Shown one piece after another: positions 15,584 to 24,399 of a DNA stretch of 64,000 bases (position 1 is its first letter; every line of letters starts with the position of its first letter). Below the pieces are notes generated by a model. It was not told where the DNA came from and did no database searches. It saw only the letters and a program-made list of their open reading frames with translations. Where the stretch lies: assembly GCF_009617995.1 (NCBI RefSeq), contig NZ_CP044129.1:1674001-1738000 (forward strand), written 5' to 3'. Source of the stretch: Halomicrobium sp. LC1Hm. GTDB lineage: Archaea > Halobacteriota > Halobacteria > Halobacteriales > Haloarculaceae. The translations under genes were made by a program, and so were the position numbers.

Positions 15584-18280
15584 ATGAATTTGCACGCCAG
15601 GGAAATAAACGAGGACGTGCGCGAGCTGGGGGAGCTCCTCGGGGAAGTGATTGAGGCACAGACATCCACCGAAGGGTTCGAGACCGTCGAGAACATCCGA
15701 ACGTCGTCGATCGACTACCGGCGCGGCGACGCCGACGACCGCGACGACGTCGAACGGACGCTCGACCGTCTCTCGCCGGACATGCAGGACATCGTCGCCC
15801 GTGCTTTCACCACCTACTTCGAACTGATCAACCTCGCAGAGGAGCGCCAGCGGGTCCGCGAGATCCGCGAGGGGAGCCAGGAGGGCGTGCTCGAAGACAG
15901 CGTCACCGACGCCGTCGAGAAGCTCTCTGAGCGGGGAGCAGACCCAGAGACCCTCGAACAGGTCCTCGACGACGTTCTCATCGAGCCGACGTTTACCGCC
16001 CACCCGACCGAGGCACGACGCAAGACCGTCAAGGCCAAGCTCCGGTCGGTCGCCAACGACCTCGAAGTGCTCGACGAGGTCCGACTCACGGACAGCGAAC
16101 AGGAGGACATCGAGGACGACCTCGCCGCGGAGGTCACGAGCCTCTGGCAGACGCCACAGGTCCGCGACCGTCGCCCGGAAGTGACCGACGAGGCGCTCAA
16201 CGTCCAGTGGTACATCGAGAACGTCCTCTTCGAAGTGATCGACGAGGTCTACGACGAACTCGAAGACGCCATCGACGAGGAGTACGACGGCGAGATCGAC
16301 GTGCCCAAGCTCTACGAGTTCCGCTCGTGGGCCGGCTCCGACCGTGACGGCAACCCCTTCGTCACGCCCGAGATCACCGAGGAGACCCTGGAGCGCCAGC
16401 GCGATGTCGTGCTCCCGCTCTACCGGGACCGCCTCAAAGAGCTGTCGGGCGTGCTGAGCCAGGACGCCAGCAACATCGACACGACCGACGCCTTCGACGA
16501 GCGGCTCGAAGAACACAAGGAAGCGCTGCCCGGCGTCGCCAGCGAGGCCGAGGAACGCTATCCCGACGAGCCGTACCGCCAGAAGCTGAAGCTGATGCGC
16601 GAAGGCGTGCTCCGGGTGGGCGACGTTCGCTCCGGAGGCTACTCCGATTCGAGCGACCTGCTGGCCGACCTCCGCGCCATCGCCGACGACCTCCGTGCCA
16701 ACGACGCCGACGTGATCGCCGAGGCCCACGTCGATCCGCTGATCCGCAAGGTCGACACGTTCGGCTTCACGCTGGCCGGACTGGACATGCGGGACCACCG
16801 CAAGATGCACACCGACGCCATCGCGGAGACCGTCGACCGCGAGGGCATCGACTACGCCGACATGGACGAAGACGAGCGCGTCGAGTTCCTCACCGAGGCC
16901 ATCCTGCAGGACGGCCAGATCGTCGACATGGAAAACGTCGACGGCCTCTCTGACGACTCGGCCCGCGTCATCCGACGGTTCCGCAAGCTGGCCGACTGGC
17001 AGCGCGAGTTCGGCGTCGACGCCATCGACACCTACGCGATCAGCTGGTGTGAGGAAGCGAGCCACGTGCTGGAAGTGCTCTTCCTGGGCGACCAGGCCGG
17101 GATCGTCGACCTGCCGGGCTACTGCGGGCTCGACATCGTCCCCCTGCTGGAGTCGAAGTACGCGCTCGACGGCGCGCGTCGCATCATGGGCACGCTGTTC
17201 GAGAACGACGCCTACGAGGAGGCACTGGCGGCCCGCAACGGCGTCCAGGAGATCATGCTGGGTTACTCCGACTCCAACAAGGAGAACGGCTATCTCGCCG
17301 CCAACTGGTCGCTGTACCGCAACCAGAAGCGACTGGCGGCGATCACCGACGACTTCGACGTGGAGATGCGGCTGTTCCACGGCCGCGGCGGTTCGATCTC
17401 GCGCGGGGGCGGCCCGATGAACGACGCGATGCTGGCCCTGCCCAACGAGACCGTGACGGGCCAGATCAAGTTCACCGAGCAGGGCGAGGCCATCGCCGAG
17501 AAGTACGCCAACGAGGCCATCGCAGAGCGCAACCTCGAACAGATGCTCAACGCACAGGTTCGCTCTCGGTACAACGCCCTCGAAGAGCCCGTCGAAGAGA
17601 TCCCCGAGGCCTGGGAAGAGGCCATGGAGACCGCCTCGGAGGCGGCCCGCCAGAAGTACGAGTCGCTCCTGCAGACGGAGGGTTTCGTCGAGTTCTTCGA
17701 GCAGGCGACGCCGATCTCGGTGATCGAGAACCTCAACATGGGCTCTCGTCCCGCCTCCCGGTCGGGCGACCGCAGCGTCGAGGACCTGCGAGCGATCCCG
17801 TGGGTGTTCTCCTGGACCCAGGCCCGCTGTATCATCCCCGGCTGGTACTCGATCGCGACGGGGCTGCAGGCGTATCTCGACGACGGCGGCGACGTGGAGA
17901 CCCTCCAGGAGATGTACGAGGAGTGGCCGTTCTTCCAGACCAAACTGGACAACGCGTCCCTCGCGCTGGCCCGGACGGACTTCGACATCGCGGAGGAGTA
18001 CGCCGCGCTGGCCGACGACGACCTCCGGGAACGGATCTTCCCCGACATCCGCCAGGAGTACGAGGACACCGTCGACATCGTCACGGAGATCACGGGCCGT
18101 GACAGCCTCCTCAAGCGCGAGTGGCTCGAACAGAACCTCGACCGCCGGAACCCCTACGTCGACCCGCTCAACCTCCTGCAGGTGCGCCTGCTCGCACAGA
18201 GCCACCTTACAGAGACCGAGCGCCGGACGCTGCGCCTGACCGTTCAGGGGATCGCCGCCGGCATGAAAAACACCGGATAG
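15584..18280 (+). CDS. ppc: Phosphoenolpyruvate carboxylase
   Basis: 898 residues, the usual length for bacterial-type PEP carboxylase, which fixes bicarbonate onto PEP to give oxaloacetate for the TCA cycle. The catalytic-His motif FTAHPTEARRKTV is at about 137-149. WAGSDRDGNPFVTPE, GYSDSNKENGYLAANW and the glycine-rich loop FHGRGGSISRGGGP follow. It ends in the conserved GIAAGMKNTG. The ATG at 15584 starts MNLHAREINEDVRELGELLG. It is divergent from the hydrolase. Downstream lies a family I element, 30 bases after the stop. Confidence 0.97.
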   Translation: MNLHAREINEDVRELGELLGEVIEAQTSTEGFETVENIRTSSIDYRRGDADDRDDVERTLDRLSPDMQDIVARAFTTYFELINLAEERQRVREIREGSQEGVLEDSVTDAVEKLSERGADPETLEQVLDDVLIEPTFTAHPTEARRKTVKAKLRSVANDLEVLDEVRLTDSEQEDIEDDLAAEVTSLWQTPQVRDRRPEVTDEALNVQWYIENVLFEVIDEVYDELEDAIDEEYDGEIDVPKLYEFRSWAGSDRDGNPFVTPEITEETLERQRDVVLPLYRDRLKELSGVLSQDASNIDTTDAFDERLEEHKEALPGVASEAEERYPDEPYRQKLKLMREGVLRVGDVRSGGYSDSSDLLADLRAIADDLRANDADVIAEAHVDPLIRKVDTFGFTLAGLDMRDHRKMHTDAIAETVDREGIDYADMDEDERVEFLTEAILQDGQIVDMENVDGLSDDSARVIRRFRKLADWQREFGVDAIDTYAISWCEEASHVLEVLFLGDQAGIVDLPGYCGLDIVPLLESKYALDGARRIMGTLFENDAYEEALAARNGVQEIMLGYSDSNKENGYLAANWSLYRNQKRLAAITDDFDVEMRLFHGRGGSISRGGGPMNDAMLALPNETVTGQIKFTEQGEAIAEKYANEAIAERNLEQMLNAQVRSRYNALEEPVEEIPEAWEEAMETASEAARQKYESLLQTEGFVEFFEQATPISVIENLNMGSRPASRSGDRSVEDLRAIPWVFSWTQARCIIPGWYSIATGLQAYLDDGGDVETLQEMYEEWPFFQTKLDNASLALARTDFDIAEEYAALADDDLRERIFPDIRQEYEDTVDIVTEITGRDSLLKREWLEQNLDRRNPYVDPLNLLQVRLLAQSHLTETERRTLRLTVQGIAAGMKNTG

Positions 18281-18313
18281 CGCCTCCCGGTCGACCGGTT
18301 GGGGGTATCGTGA

Positions 18314-18391
18314 TACGACCGGCTGTAAATCTGTGACCGATTTCGCCACCCCAGGGTGGCGAAGATCCTCACGACGTTACAGCCGGCAGTA
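18314..18391. repeat. Family I palindromic element, copy b (78 bp)
   Basis: Left end TACGACCGGCTGT, right end ACAGCCGGCAGTA, with the inner stem TTCGCCACCC/GGGTGGCGAA around a 2-base loop. It is flanked by a direct TGA (18311-18313 and 18392-18394), the opposite target orientation to the other copies. It matches copy d at 52124-52201 in 73 of 78 positions by hand count. Here the flanking TGA is not a gene stop; ppc ends 30 bases before. Confidence 0.85.
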
Positions 18392-18453
18392 TGAGACAGT
18401 TGCCGATGGAGACCGCTTTCGACGGAACTTCCGACTCGGAAACTCTCGTTCTG

Positions 18454-18461
18454 TTTTTATA
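18454..18461 (+). promoter_or_regulatory. TATA box for the small ORF/ABC exporter operon
   Basis: TTTTTATA is centred 27 bases upstream of the ATG at 18485, the classic spacing for a leaderless haloarchaeal transcript. It predicts translation from 18485, ahead of the ABC ATPase gene. Confidence 0.6.
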
Positions 18462-18484
18462 CTCGATCCGATCCACCAGTGGGT

Positions 18485-18604
18485 ATGGTCCTCCACACTG
18501 GCCGCGAGATCGATCGTGACATCGGCCGACCGCCCTCCCGCTCTATCGCCCCGCCGACGGTGACGCCGCCGTCCGTCCCCGACATCGAGTGGAGGGATCG
18601 GTGA
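18485..18604 (+). CDS. 39-residue small protein translationally coupled to the ABC ATPase
   Basis: The ATG lies 27 bases after a strong TATA box. The frame (MVLHTGREIDRDIGRPPSRS...) is rich in Pro, Arg and Ser, with no membrane segment or known family. Its TGA (18602-18604) overlaps the GTG start of the ABC ATPase (18601), a GTGA junction that would allow termination-reinitiation. It may be a leader peptide rather than a functional protein. Confidence 0.5.
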   Translation: MVLHTGREIDRDIGRPPSRSIAPPTVTPPSVPDIEWRDR

Positions 18605-19461
18605 CGATTCAGCTCGAACTCGACGGGATCGAGAAGCGGTACGGCGACGAACACGCGCTTCGAGACGTGGATCTCGTGCTCGAACCCGGCGTCGTCGGGC
18701 TGCTCGGCCCCAACGGTGCCGGCAAGTCCACGCTCATGCGGATCGTCACGACCGTGCTCCAGCCGACCGACGGGCGGGTCCGCTGGAACGGGACCGACGT
18801 GCGCGAGGAGCCACGCGCGATCAGGGACTCGGTCGGCTACCTCCCCCAGTCGTTCGGCGTGTATCCGAGCCTGACCGCTCGGGAGTTCCTCCGCTATCTG
18901 GCGGCGATACGGGGCGTCTCGAACGTCGGCGAGCGCATCGAGGACCTCCTCGCGCTCGTCAACCTCGAAGCGGCGGCCGATCGTCGCCTGGGCGGGTTCT
19001 CGGGCGGCATGCGCCAGCGCGTGGGCATCGCTCAGGCGCTGCTCGCGGACCCGGACCTGCTCGTCGTCGACGAACCGACCGTCGGACTCGATCCGACAGA
19101 GCGCGTCCGCTTCCGGAACGTCCTCGCCGAACTCGCCGAGGATCGGATCGTGGTACTCTCGACGCACATCGTCTCGGACGTGGAGGTGACCGCGAGCGAC
19201 ATCGTCCTCCTCCACGACGGACGCGTGCTGGCCCACGAGTCCCCGGCCGCGCTGCTCGACGGGGTCGCGGGTTCGGTCTGGGAATGGACCGTCGGCGACG
19301 ACGACCTCGCCGCGGTCAAACGCGAGTACACGATCAGCGGGACGGCCCGGCGCAGCGACGGCGTCGCGGTCCGGGTCGTCTCGGCGTCGCGGCCGACGCC
19401 GGCAGCCGAGCCCGCGGAACCGACCCTCGAAGACGCGTACCTCGACGCGATCGGACGATGA
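18601..19461 (+). CDS. ABC transporter ATP-binding protein (exporter type)
   Basis: 286 residues. Walker A is GPNGAGKSTLM, the Q-loop is YLPQSFGVYPSLT, the signature is FSGGMRQRVGIAQALL, and Walker B is LLVVDEPTVGLDP with an H-loop in STHIVSDVE. Such ABC-2-type ATPases partner with a single large permease, here the next gene, joined by an ATGA overlap. An alternative GTG at 18589 would add four residues. I prefer 18601 because of the coupling with the 39-codon frame. The cargo is unknown. Confidence 0.88.
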   Translation: MTIQLELDGIEKRYGDEHALRDVDLVLEPGVVGLLGPNGAGKSTLMRIVTTVLQPTDGRVRWNGTDVREEPRAIRDSVGYLPQSFGVYPSLTAREFLRYLAAIRGVSNVGERIEDLLALVNLEAAADRRLGGFSGGMRQRVGIAQALLADPDLLVVDEPTVGLDPTERVRFRNVLAELAEDRIVVLSTHIVSDVEVTASDIVLLHDGRVLAHESPAALLDGVAGSVWEWTVGDDDLAAVKREYTISGTARRSDGVAVRVVSASRPTPAAEPAEPTLEDAYLDAIGR

Positions 19462-21035
19462 CCGGGCCACTCAGACCCGTCCTCGCCGTGGCACTGGCGG
19501 ACCTCAGAGAGCGGTCGCGCTCGACGACGTTCCTCGTCGTGCCGCTGCTGGTCGCGTACTTCGTGAAGATCGTCACCGTCGACTCGACGCTGGTGGTCGG
19601 CACCGACTACACCGGCCGCCCGACGATCGCCTGGCTCGCCGGGATGACGACCGTCATCGGGACGACGGTGCTCGTCCTCTTCGGGTTCTCCCTCGTGAAA
19701 GGCAGCATCGGCAGAGACCTGGAGACGGGGGTGAGCGAACTGATCGCGCCCTCGTCGCTGTCGAACGGCCAGTACCTACTGGGGAAGTGGCTGAGCAACG
19801 TCGCCGTCCTCGCGTTCGCGACGCTGGTCCTGCTCGCTTCGACCGGCGTCGCCTCCCTCTTCGTCGGCGTGGGCGCGTTCGACCCCTGGGCGTTGGTCTC
19901 GCCGTTCCTCCTGATCACGCTCCCGGCCATGACCGTCGTCGCGGCGGTCGCGGTCTGTTTCGAGGCGATCGGACCGCTCCGTGGCACCGCCGGCACCGTG
20001 ATCTACTTCCTGCTCGCGCTGACCGCCATCGTGGCCGGGATCGCACCGGACGCGCCGCTGGATCTCGTCGGACTCGCGGTCGTCCGCGACAGCATGGCCC
20101 AGTCGATCGCGGCCCAGTACCCGGCCTTCGACGGGTCGGTCTTCGGCTTCACGTACACGGACGATCCGGGCGGTCTCGCCGAGTTCACGTGGGCGGGAAT
20201 CGCCTGGACCGGGGCGCGGCTCGTGACCCGTCTCCCGGTACTCGCCGCCGCGTGTGGATTCCTCGGTGTGGCCTGGCTCGCGTTCGACCGGTTCGACGAC
20301 GCGACGCGTTGGTCGTTCCTGTCTCGCTCGGAGTCTGATCGAGGGACCGCGGACGACGAGGTGGAACCGCCGACGGCAGACGATCCCTCGACGACAGCGG
20401 ATCCGTCGGTCGACGTCGACCTCGCACCCGTCAGCCGCGACGGTGGCTCGACCGGCCCCGTCTTGCTGGCCGAGCTCCGGATGGCGGTTCGTGGCTACCC
20501 TCGATGGTGGTACGCAGCGGCCGCGCTGGCCGTCCTCGCGACTGCCGTCGCGCCGATCGGTGTCGTCCGCACGCTCGTCGTCCCGCTCGCGCTCTTGCTC
20601 CCGCTCTCGGCGTGGTCGGCACTCGGGACGCGCGAACGGCGACACCGCACGACAGAGCTGGTGTTCGTCGGCAGCAGACCGACCCGGCTGCTGGGCGCGA
20701 CCTACGCGTCCGGCGTCGCGATCGGGCTGTTGGTGTCCGTGCCCGCAGCTGTCCGGTTCGCCCTCTCCGGGATGGACGGCGCGCTCGTGGGCTGGCTCGC
20801 GGCCGTCCTGTCGCTGCCGGCGATCGCGCTCGCGCTGGGGGTCTGGACTGGGCGGTCCAAGAGCTTCGAGATCGCCTATCTGACGGCGTGGTACCTCGGT
20901 CCCGTGAACGGACTCGGCGCGCTCGATTACGTCGCCGCCCGGCCCTCGACGGCGTCGGCGGGGATCCCGGTCGTCTACCTGGCTCTCACGGTCGTCGCGC
21001 TCGGTGTGGCACTCGTGGGTCGGCGACGACAGTAG
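19458..21035 (+). CDS. ABC-2 type transporter permease
   Basis: 525 residues with about 12 hydrophobic segments in two halves. A polar, Asp/Thr-rich loop (about 295-330) splits the protein, so it resembles two ABC-2 permease modules joined together. The first half begins DLRERSRSTTFLVVPLLVAY. The start overlaps the ATPase stop by four bases (ATGA), so the two form an exporter. The substrate is unknown; the arrangement resembles drug, antimicrobial peptide or copper-type ABC-2 systems, but nothing specific is visible. Confidence 0.8.
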   Translation: MTGPLRPVLAVALADLRERSRSTTFLVVPLLVAYFVKIVTVDSTLVVGTDYTGRPTIAWLAGMTTVIGTTVLVLFGFSLVKGSIGRDLETGVSELIAPSSLSNGQYLLGKWLSNVAVLAFATLVLLASTGVASLFVGVGAFDPWALVSPFLLITLPAMTVVAAVAVCFEAIGPLRGTAGTVIYFLLALTAIVAGIAPDAPLDLVGLAVVRDSMAQSIAAQYPAFDGSVFGFTYTDDPGGLAEFTWAGIAWTGARLVTRLPVLAAACGFLGVAWLAFDRFDDATRWSFLSRSESDRGTADDEVEPPTADDPSTTADPSVDVDLAPVSRDGGSTGPVLLAELRMAVRGYPRWWYAAAALAVLATAVAPIGVVRTLVVPLALLLPLSAWSALGTRERRHRTTELVFVGSRPTRLLGATYASGVAIGLLVSVPAAVRFALSGMDGALVGWLAAVLSLPAIALALGVWTGRSKSFEIAYLTAWYLGPVNGLGALDYVAARPSTASAGIPVVYLALTVVALGVALVGRRRQ

Positions 21036-21245
21036 CTCCCCCGTCACGTTTCGCACGGACGGGACGAGAGTTCAGACGTATCAGTTTCTGAAACATCGCG
21101 GCGTTCGTCACACGATGGGAAGTATAAGAATTAAGCCATCTCCGGCCGTCCGTGGTGGTGTTGCCACACCGTCTGTATCCGCCACGACATCGCTCCTCGG
21201 TCGGTCTCAGCGCGTCGCCTCGTCGCTTCGAACCGTCCACCGAAC

Positions 21246-21254
21246 GTTTTTGTA
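21246..21254 (+). promoter_or_regulatory. TATA box for the UspA gene
   Basis: GTTTTTGTA is centred about 27 bases upstream of the ATG at 21277, consistent with a leaderless mRNA and supporting that start. Confidence 0.45.
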
Positions 21255-21276
21255 CGGTGGCATAGATGTCACGGGC

Positions 21277-21729
21277 ATGGCGATAGAGACAGTCATGCTG
21301 GCACTCGGACACACCGACAGCGAACGCATCGACGAACTCACCGAGACGGTCATCGACATCGCCGGAGCCACCGGCGCGTCGGTGGTCCTGTCGCACGTGT
21401 TCACCCCAGAAGAGTACGACAACGCGACCGAACGACTCGACTTCAGCGATCCGGCCGACGCGGACGTCGACGAGGTGACGAGCCGACTCTCGATCGTCCG
21501 TGACGTCAAGGACTCGCTGGATGACGCGGGGATCGACTACCGGATCACCGGTCGGATCGGCGAACACGGCGCACGGATCGTCGACCTCGCGACCGATGAA
21601 GGAGCCGACCACCTGATCGTCGGCGGTCGCCGTCGGTCACCGACCGGCAAGGCCGTGTTCGGATCGACGGCCCAGCACGTCCTGCTCGAATCGCCGTGCC
21701 CGGTTACCTTCGTCCGGGGCGACCACTGA
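21277..21729 (+). CDS. Universal stress protein, UspA family
   Basis: 150 residues with the UspA Rossmann-like fold. It begins MAIETVMLALGHTDSERIDE and ends with the nucleotide-binding stretch LIVGGRRRSPTGKAVFGSTA followed by CPVTFVRGD. The motif resembles G-2x-G-9x-G(S/T), so ATP binding is likely. The cellular role is unknown. The frame is open far upstream, but the residues there are not protein-like. It converges on glpC with a 19-base gap. Confidence 0.88.
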   Translation: MAIETVMLALGHTDSERIDELTETVIDIAGATGASVVLSHVFTPEEYDNATERLDFSDPADADVDEVTSRLSIVRDVKDSLDDAGIDYRITGRIGEHGARIVDLATDEGADHLIVGGRRRSPTGKAVFGSTAQHVLLESPCPVTFVRGDH

Positions 21730-21748
21730 TACCGGCGGCTCCCGGTTC

Positions 21749-23134
21749 TCACTCGACCAGCGCCGCCGCGACCAGCTCGATCGGGTGGCGGATGTCGTAG
21801 CCGGTGCCGTGCTCCATCTGCATCGAGCAGGTGGGGCACTCGGTCATGCCGGTGGTGCTCTCGGCGTCCTCCATGTGGTCGAACATCTCCTCACCGATGG
21901 CCATCGACTTCTCGTACTTCTCGTCTTTCCAGCCGTAGGTGCCCGAGATGCCCGAACAGGAGTCGCCCACGTCCTCGACTGCGACGCCGTCGAGATCGCG
22001 GAACAGCTCGACGGCCTGCCGTTCGAGCCCCTGGTTGCGGGCGTGACACGGCGCGTGGTAGGCGAACTCTTCGGCGAGTTCGTCCCCGATCTCGGCGTCC
22101 TGGAGCGCACCGCGCACGTCCTCGTGGATCCGGAGGTACTCGATGGACTCGAACGTGTTCTCGGCCACGTCTTCGATGCCGTCGATGTCGAACAGCTCGG
22201 GATACTCCTGTCGCAGCGCCAGCGAGCACGACGTGCAGGAGGCGATGGCGTCGTATCCCTCCTCGACCAGATCGGCCATCGAGGAGACGTTGACCTCGGC
22301 GTGGCGGCGGGCGTCGTCGAGCATCCCGTTGGCGAACATCGGCGTCCCCGAGCAGCCCTGTTCGGGCACGACGATCTCGTAGCCGAAGTGCTCGTACACT
22401 CGAACGAGGGCCCGCGCGACCTCGGGGGTGTTGTACTCGGAGTAACAGCCGTGGAAGTACGCGACCTTCTTGTCGGCGTCGAGGGGTTCGCCGCGGCGTT
22501 CGCGGGCCTCGCGAGCGCGCTCGCGGGAACCGGCAGCGCCGCCCTGAGCGGCCCACCACTCGGAGAACGTCTCCGTCGCGAAGGCGGGGAACTCCCGCTC
22601 GCTCGTGACACCGAGGGTCTTCTCCATGACCCAGCGGGCGGGCCCGAAGTTCATCGCGACGTTGGCGATCCGGGGGACCTTGCTCGCCAGCCACGCGGAC
22701 GTGCGGTAGTTGGCGAGGATCCGGTTGCGCCAGTACTCCGTCGAGAGCTTGCTCATCTGCTCGTCGACGTACTCGCCGCGGGCCTCGTTGTGCATCTGGC
22801 TGAGCGGGACCCCCGAGGGGCAGGCGTCGTCACAGCGCATGCAGTTCGAGCAGTCCATGATGGAGTCGTCGATGGCGAACTCGTCGCCGTCGTCGGTCTG
22901 CTTGAGCCGCCACTGCTCTGGTCCCTGGAACTTCGGTCCCGGGAACTCGTCGTCGACTTCCGCGACCGGGCAGTTGGTGTCGCAGGTGCTACACTTCGTA
23001 CAGGAGTCCGCGCCGGGTCGCAGGTCCATCGTCTCCTCGTCGGGGAACACCTGGACCGGCTCGAACTCCTCGCCCGTGTTCGGTTCTGTCGGTTCGAACG
23101 ACTCCTCCGTCGGTGTGTCAGCTGAATCACTCAT
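21749..23134 (-). CDS. glpC: Anaerobic-type glycerol-3-phosphate dehydrogenase, iron-sulfur subunit C
   Basis: 461 residues. Two 4Fe-4S motifs lie near the N-terminus (CTKCSTCDTNCPVAE and CSNCMRCDDACPSG). Two CCG-type cysteine-rich domains lie in the C-terminal half (HGCYSEYNTPE...GCSGTPMFANG and PCHARNQGLE...DSCSGISGTYG). It passes electrons from GlpA to the quinone pool at the membrane. The long acidic N-terminal extension (about 30 residues) is haloarchaeal. Its ATG overlaps the glpB stop by four bases, and it is last in glpA-B-C. Confidence 0.93.
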   Translation of the reverse strand: MSDSADTPTEESFEPTEPNTGEEFEPVQVFPDEETMDLRPGADSCTKCSTCDTNCPVAEVDDEFPGPKFQGPEQWRLKQTDDGDEFAIDDSIMDCSNCMRCDDACPSGVPLSQMHNEARGEYVDEQMSKLSTEYWRNRILANYRTSAWLASKVPRIANVAMNFGPARWVMEKTLGVTSEREFPAFATETFSEWWAAQGGAAGSRERAREARERRGEPLDADKKVAYFHGCYSEYNTPEVARALVRVYEHFGYEIVVPEQGCSGTPMFANGMLDDARRHAEVNVSSMADLVEEGYDAIASCTSCSLALRQEYPELFDIDGIEDVAENTFESIEYLRIHEDVRGALQDAEIGDELAEEFAYHAPCHARNQGLERQAVELFRDLDGVAVEDVGDSCSGISGTYGWKDEKYEKSMAIGEEMFDHMEDAESTTGMTECPTCSMQMEHGTGYDIRHPIELVAAALVE

Positions 23135-24399
23135 GTCAGATCCTCCGTCGCCGCTCGCCCGGCCGCGTAGCCGGTCGCGATCGAGACGCCGCTGCCGGAC
23201 TTCTCGGCCGCGAAGTCGTAGCCGCCGATCGTCGCCCCAGCCGCTCTGAGGTTCTCGAACTCCACGCTTCCGCTGGCCCCACGTGGCCGCAAGTCGCTCC
23301 CGACGTCGACGCCGAAGCGCGCGAAGGCGTGGTCGTCGAAGACGCCGTCTTCGAACCAGTCGTATCGGTCTCCCGGATGCGGGACGTGACAGTCGAAGAT
23401 CGGCTCTCGCACGCCCTCGCGGTCGCTCTCGACGCCCTTGCTGACCAGCCCGCCCGTCGCGAGGACGTACTGGTCGGCGCTGTAGGGGACCCGAGAGCCG
23501 TTGCGTTCGACGACCACGCGTTCGATCCGGTCCTCGCCCTCGTAGTCGACGACGGGATTGCCGACCTCGTAGCGCGCCCCCGACCGGTCGAGCGCCTCGA
23601 AGAGACGGTCTTCGAGTCGCAGTCCCGGCAGCGAGGGCGGTCCCATCGGGACTTCGAAGACGGCCACCCCGAGCTCCTCGGCCAGTGTCGCCCTGACGGC
23701 GTCGGTGTGATCGTCGCCCAGCACCGCGGGGAAGCCGACGCGTTCGTGGCCGTCGAGGTGGGAGGCGACCCGCTGGGCGAGCGCGCTCCGGGTGTCGACC
23801 TTCCGGCCGTCGACCGCGACGGGACTGTTCTGGTCGAGCAGCTTCGCGTACCGAGTGACCTTGGCGTCGGCCTGGAGGTCTCCGGGGAACGTGATCGTCA
23901 CGCCGTCGGCCGAGAACGGCGCGCCCGCGGCCTCGACGTGACTCGCGGCGAGCGGTGCGTCGAAGTCGACCAGCCGCTCGAAGCCGACCAGGAGCGTGTC
24001 CCGGTCGTCGCTTGCGACGCCCTCGGCGGCTCCGGCGGGGTAGCGGGCGGTCGGCTTGACCGTCCCGCCGTGGGTCGGCAGCAGTGCGTTGGTCTCGGTG
24101 TGGTCGCCGTGGTAGCCGTCGACGGTCTCGTCGAACAGCGCCATCGCGTCCCGAACCGTCTCGACGCCCACGAGCCGGTAGGGATGGTCCTCGTGGAGCT
24201 CCGGAATCGCGTCGTACGGATCGACGACGACCTCGTCGCCGACGTACCCGAGCACGTCGATCAGTCCGGAGGCCTGCCGGAGCGAGCTCTGCTTGTAGGA
24301 GACCAGGCGCACGTCCGCACCCGCGCGGGCGGCCGCGACCGCGCTCGTCACGCCCGCGAGCCCGCCGCCGACGACCAGCACTTCCGAGTCAATCGCCAT
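23131..24399 (-). CDS. glpB: Anaerobic-type glycerol-3-phosphate dehydrogenase, subunit B
   Basis: 422 residues. The N-terminal FAD/NAD fold is [21 protein letters not shown]. The GlpB-type segment [20 protein letters not shown] and the C-terminal [20 protein letters not shown] complete the family pattern. It joins GlpA and GlpC in the flavoprotein complex. It overlaps glpA by 11 bases and glpC by four, so the order A-B-C is one operon. It lies divergent from the receptor-glpK side. Confidence 0.92.
   Translation of the reverse strand: MAIDSEVLVVGGGLAGVTSAVAAARAGADVRLVSYKQSSLRQASGLIDVLGYVGDEVVVDPYDAIPELHEDHPYRLVGVETVRDAMALFDETVDGYHGDHTETNALLPTHGGTVKPTARYPAGAAEGVASDDRDTLLVGFERLVDFDAPLAASHVEAAGAPFSADGVTITFPGDLQADAKVTRYAKLLDQNSPVAVDGRKVDTRSALAQRVASHLDGHERVGFPAVLGDDHTDAVRATLAEELGVAVFEVPMGPPSLPGLRLEDRLFEALDRSGARYEVGNPVVDYEGEDRIERVVVERNGSRVPYSADQYVLATGGLVSKGVESDREGVREPIFDCHVPHPGDRYDWFEDGVFDDHAFARFGVDVGSDLRPRGASGSVEFENLRAAGATIGGYDFAAEKSGSGVSIATGYAAGRAATEDLT

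Noticed and set aside
15557-18349. A 930-codon minus-strand frame opposite ppc
   Set aside because: It is antisense of a clear PEP carboxylase and shows no family features.
21730-21748. TACCGGCGGCTC after the UspA stop as another family I element
   Set aside because: Only a short, imperfect similarity, and the gap of 19 bases is too small for an element.
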